From the NCBI GenBank assembly GCA_047630175.1, contig JBLHVI010000065.1, positions 1 to 16,654 of the forward strand: a stretch of 16,654 bases of DNA, read 5' to 3'. This document shows positions 14,974 through 16,654 of this stretch, piece after piece. The translations under genes and the position numbers were made by a program. Every line of letters begins with the position of its first letter. The first letter of the stretch is position 1. Below the pieces are notes generated by a model. That model was not told the origin of the DNA and did no database searches. It was given only the letters and a program-made list of their open reading frames with translations. This stretch comes from UBA4582 sp047630175 (GTDB lineage: Bacteria > Pseudomonadota > Gammaproteobacteria > Pseudomonadales > Azotimanducaceae).

Positions 14974-15514
14974 TTATCTTTACGTAATCCCTGCTATTTT
15001 TTGAGCGCACGTTGTTTTTCGTGAAAAGAAAAGCGAATGGTAATAGTTCGCATTCAGTGCGTTTATAATTTAAGTGCGCTAAAAAAGAGCGTTTTGTCCC
15101 GCGGTGACGGTGGGTTCTTGATTTGCGAATGATTGGCGATTTAGGGGTATTCACCCTATTTTAGTAGGGTTTTATGCATGGTCGTAACAGGCTATATAAT
15201 GCCCCGGGGGCTAAAGTGAGGCAGTGGCTGTTTTAGGTGCACCGGAATTGCTCGCAGGCAGAGCGACTGTTTGAGGCGTATTTATGGGTGTTGGGGCGTG
15301 TGAATTTCTGGGGTCCGTATAAAGACTCAACGTAGAATGTATTTATTCCGCGCCCATTTTCCGCTGTTGAATCAAGCCCCAGCGTCACCGTTAGTTTCTC
15401 CGTTATCCTAGGTGAATACCAACGTTTGTGTTTTTTAAGCGCGTTGATGATCTTGTACTTTATTGGGTAGAGAAAGACTCGAGTACTAACGCTGAGCAAA
15501 CCATTACTAAATAA
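14974..15514. other. AT-rich stretch without a convincing gene
   Basis: About 540 bp, clearly richer in A and T than the flanking genes up to about 15110. A - strand frame of 88 codons (15499 down to 15233) encodes a basic, aromatic-rich peptide beginning MLSVSTRVFLYPIKYK. I see no ribosome-binding site, domain or signal peptide for it, so I do not call it a gene. The stretch also holds the mutually exclusive hairpins at 15142-15173. It looks like decayed or acquired DNA between the outer-membrane gene and the transposase relic. Confidence 0.5.
15142..15173 (+). terminator. Attenuator-like pair of exclusive hairpins with T-run
   Basis: TAGGG (15142-15146), CCCTA (15154-15158) and TAGGG (15165-15169) allow two alternative stems sharing the middle arm. 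The second, ACCCTA/TAGGGT (15153-15170), is followed by TTTT, like a small rho-independent terminator on +. No + strand gene precedes it, so its role is unclear. Confidence 0.4.
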
Positions 15515-16070
15515 TCAGACGCGTAGGTGTGTTCTTTGCGATACGTACACGCGTATAGGATTAAGATCGATGTAAGCCATTGCTGCAATTACCGCATCCT
15601 CATCAAGCAGTGCCCCTGAATAAAACTGACCCCCGAAGAAATGTCCTGAACACCTATCTTCACGATTTGCCTGCTAGGCAATGGGTTGTTTCAGATGCTT
15701 CATGAACATCGACAGTGAAACCAGCGTCTCTGGCCTGTAACAAGCGCGCGGGTGACAACAACAGTTCGCGGTGTAGGCCAAACAGCGCTACCTGATCAGA
15801 TTCAGACATGTCGGTTGTCCTGGGAGGAAACACGCGTAACCAGCGTTCAGCGACTTCCTCATCACGCCATCGATAACTTGCCTGTGGATCGAAGAACACA
15901 ACCAAATGAGAGTGATTACTCATGATGGCGAATGCATCAATGGCGACAGCAAAGTACTGCGCCAGATGCCACATGCGCTGCGCGAGCCAATCGCGGCGCA
16001 CACACCACGAGACAATGTGCTAGTGCATTGGATAGGCGGTATCAATCAATTGATGTCTGGGTGTCGCCAT
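15515..16070 (-). pseudogene. Decayed REP-associated tyrosine transposase (RAYT, Y1/IS200-like)
   Basis: The family order is readable on - across several disruptions. A start at 16070 gives MATPRHQLIDTAYPMH, then an in-frame TAG (16020-16022) where the family usually has Tyr. HIVSWCVRR continues directly into DWLAQRMWHLAQYF; the roughly 15-20 residues normally between these parts are missing, suggesting an internal deletion. The HUH metal motif is intact in AFAIMSNHSHLVVFF. Near 15720-15760 the frame shifts. The rest of the family pattern continues in another frame: SLSMFMKHLKQPIA, a TAG (15674-15676), ANREDRCSGHFF, then ALLDEDAVIAAMAYIDLNPI, ending at TGA (15515-15517). RAYTs mobilise REP palindromes. 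With two nonsense codons, a frameshift and a deletion this copy cannot make a full protein. Confidence 0.85.
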
Positions 16071-16240
16071 GGGTTGATATTGGTTGAGCGCACATCAAGG
16101 TGGTGGCGGACGTCGGTGTACCGTAGTGGGCGAGTTCATCTTATCGTGCTGTAAGCGATCACGTTGCCGGTGTGCGTGTTGTTTTGTGTGTCATAGTCTT
16201 CTTAAACCCGTAACGTCAGTGCCTGCAACTATTATTGCAC

Positions 16241-16654
16241 TCATACATCCATAGGACTTTTCATGCCTCGTTCATGCATCCCAACCACATGGGTATAAAT
16301 CTGGGTTGTAGAAATATCGCTGTGGCCGAGAATCTCTTGGATATTGCGTAGATCAACCCCTTGCTCTAGCAACCGAGTCGCAAAGCTGTGCCGAAACGTA
16401 TGACAGCCTGACTTCTTCAATATCCCCGCCCGCCGAATGGCCGTGCTAACCGCCCGCTGAATTGACTGCACGCCTATATGATGCCGCCGAACGATACCGG
16501 AACGAGGATCGGTTGCGTATTGTGCAGCGGGTAGCAAGTACTGCCAACCCAATGATGTTGCCGCCTGAGGGTATTTGCGTGCCAGCGCATAGGGTAAATA
16601 AACAGAACCATAGCCATCGGCAAGGTCTTGTTGGTGCTGTGCCGCGACCCAGTC
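16241..16654 (-). CDS. intI: Integron integrase IntI, C-terminal part (cut by window edge)
   Basis: The last 137 residues of a tyrosine recombinase that inserts and excises gene cassettes at attI and attC sites. The frame is open to the window edge: DWVAAQHQQDLADGYGSVYL, PYALARKYPQA, GWQYLLPA. The IntI-type stretches DPRSGIVRRHHIG and SIQRAVSTAIRRAGI follow. Catalytic residues visible are His and Arg in HTFRHSFATRLL, His in LGHSDISTT and the nucleophile Tyr in IYTHV. LADGYG, ALARKYP and DPRSG-RRHH are characteristic of integron integrases rather than XerC/D or phage integrases. No stop or frameshift is seen in this part. The N-terminus, start, attI and probably the cassette array lie to the right, outside the window. 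On the 3' side it faces a RAYT relic. Confidence 0.92.
   Translation of the reverse strand, partial: DWVAAQHQQDLADGYGSVYLPYALARKYPQAATSLGWQYLLPAAQYATDPRSGIVRRHHIGVQSIQRAVSTAIRRAGILKKSGCHTFRHSFATRLLEQGVDLRNIQEILGHSDISTTQIYTHVVGMHERGMKSPMDV

Noticed and set aside
14957..15154. 65-codon minus-strand frame as a small gene or toxin
   Set aside because: Composition looks random, no ribosome-binding site, and the region reads better as a control region plus spacer.
15233..15499. 88-codon minus-strand frame as a gene
   Set aside because: No ribosome-binding site, no recognised domain, and it lies in an AT-rich, apparently decayed stretch; length is within chance range.
15627..15640. CTGACCCCCGAAGA as a REP element copy
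   Set aside because: The segment is explained as coding sequence of the RAYT relic (between its HFF and ALLDED motifs), so it need not be a separate repeat.
15906..16154. Plus-strand frame opposite the transposase relic
   Set aside because: The minus strand carries the recognisable HUH motif and family pattern; the plus frame is its shadow.
1..16654. CRISPR array, tRNA or rRNA genes
   Set aside because: No regularly spaced repeats of 24-40 bp with unique spacers were seen, and no cloverleaf or rRNA-like segment was recognised by reading.

Overview
The window looks like chromosomal DNA of a marine-type gammaproteobacterium. This rests on medium GC content, Gram-negative export signals and an outer-membrane protein, a CYP153-type P450, a GPH-type symporter, and the end of an integron integrase. 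The assignment comes from gene content only; no rRNA or other phylogenetic marker is present.

Left part (1-7931, mostly + strand): an exported metallo-beta-lactamase-fold lactonase-like hydrolase, an alpha/beta hydrolase, a convergent RNase HI with a viroplasmin-type N-terminal domain (rnhA, - strand), a GPH/MFS symporter, and a probable two-gene unit of an acyl-CoA ligase and an exported M20D amidohydrolase.

Middle part (8027-12794, all - strand): in transcription order, a short-chain dehydrogenase, a GFA/CENP-V-type zinc protein, a CYP153-like cytochrome P450 and an N-acyl-D-amino-acid-deacylase-like amidohydrolase. A TetR regulator (13096-13758, +) is divergent from the dehydrogenase. Lactonase, acylase and deacylase folds, CoA ligase and omega-hydroxylase together suggest a neighbourhood for breaking down N-acylated or lactone-containing lipid-like compounds. 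This is inference; no single operon links all of them.

Right part (13759-16654): an accessory, repeat-rich region. It holds a 13-bp triple tandem repeat, a REP-like palindrome, a strong - strand terminator, and a predicted outer-membrane beta-barrel protein (13990-14751, -). Upstream of that gene is an excellent sigma-54 type -24/-12 match, two leader hairpins and a cluster of GTTAG/CTAAC half-sites. Then come an AT-rich stretch with no convincing gene, a heavily decayed REP-associated tyrosine transposase (15515-16070, -) and the C-terminal part of an integron integrase (16241 to the window edge, -). In the usual integron layout attI and the cassette array would lie to the right, outside this window.

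The most noteworthy items are the integron integrase edge, the RAYT relic, the sigma-54/half-site control region of the outer-membrane protein, and the mixed lactonase/amidohydrolase/CYP153 neighbourhood.
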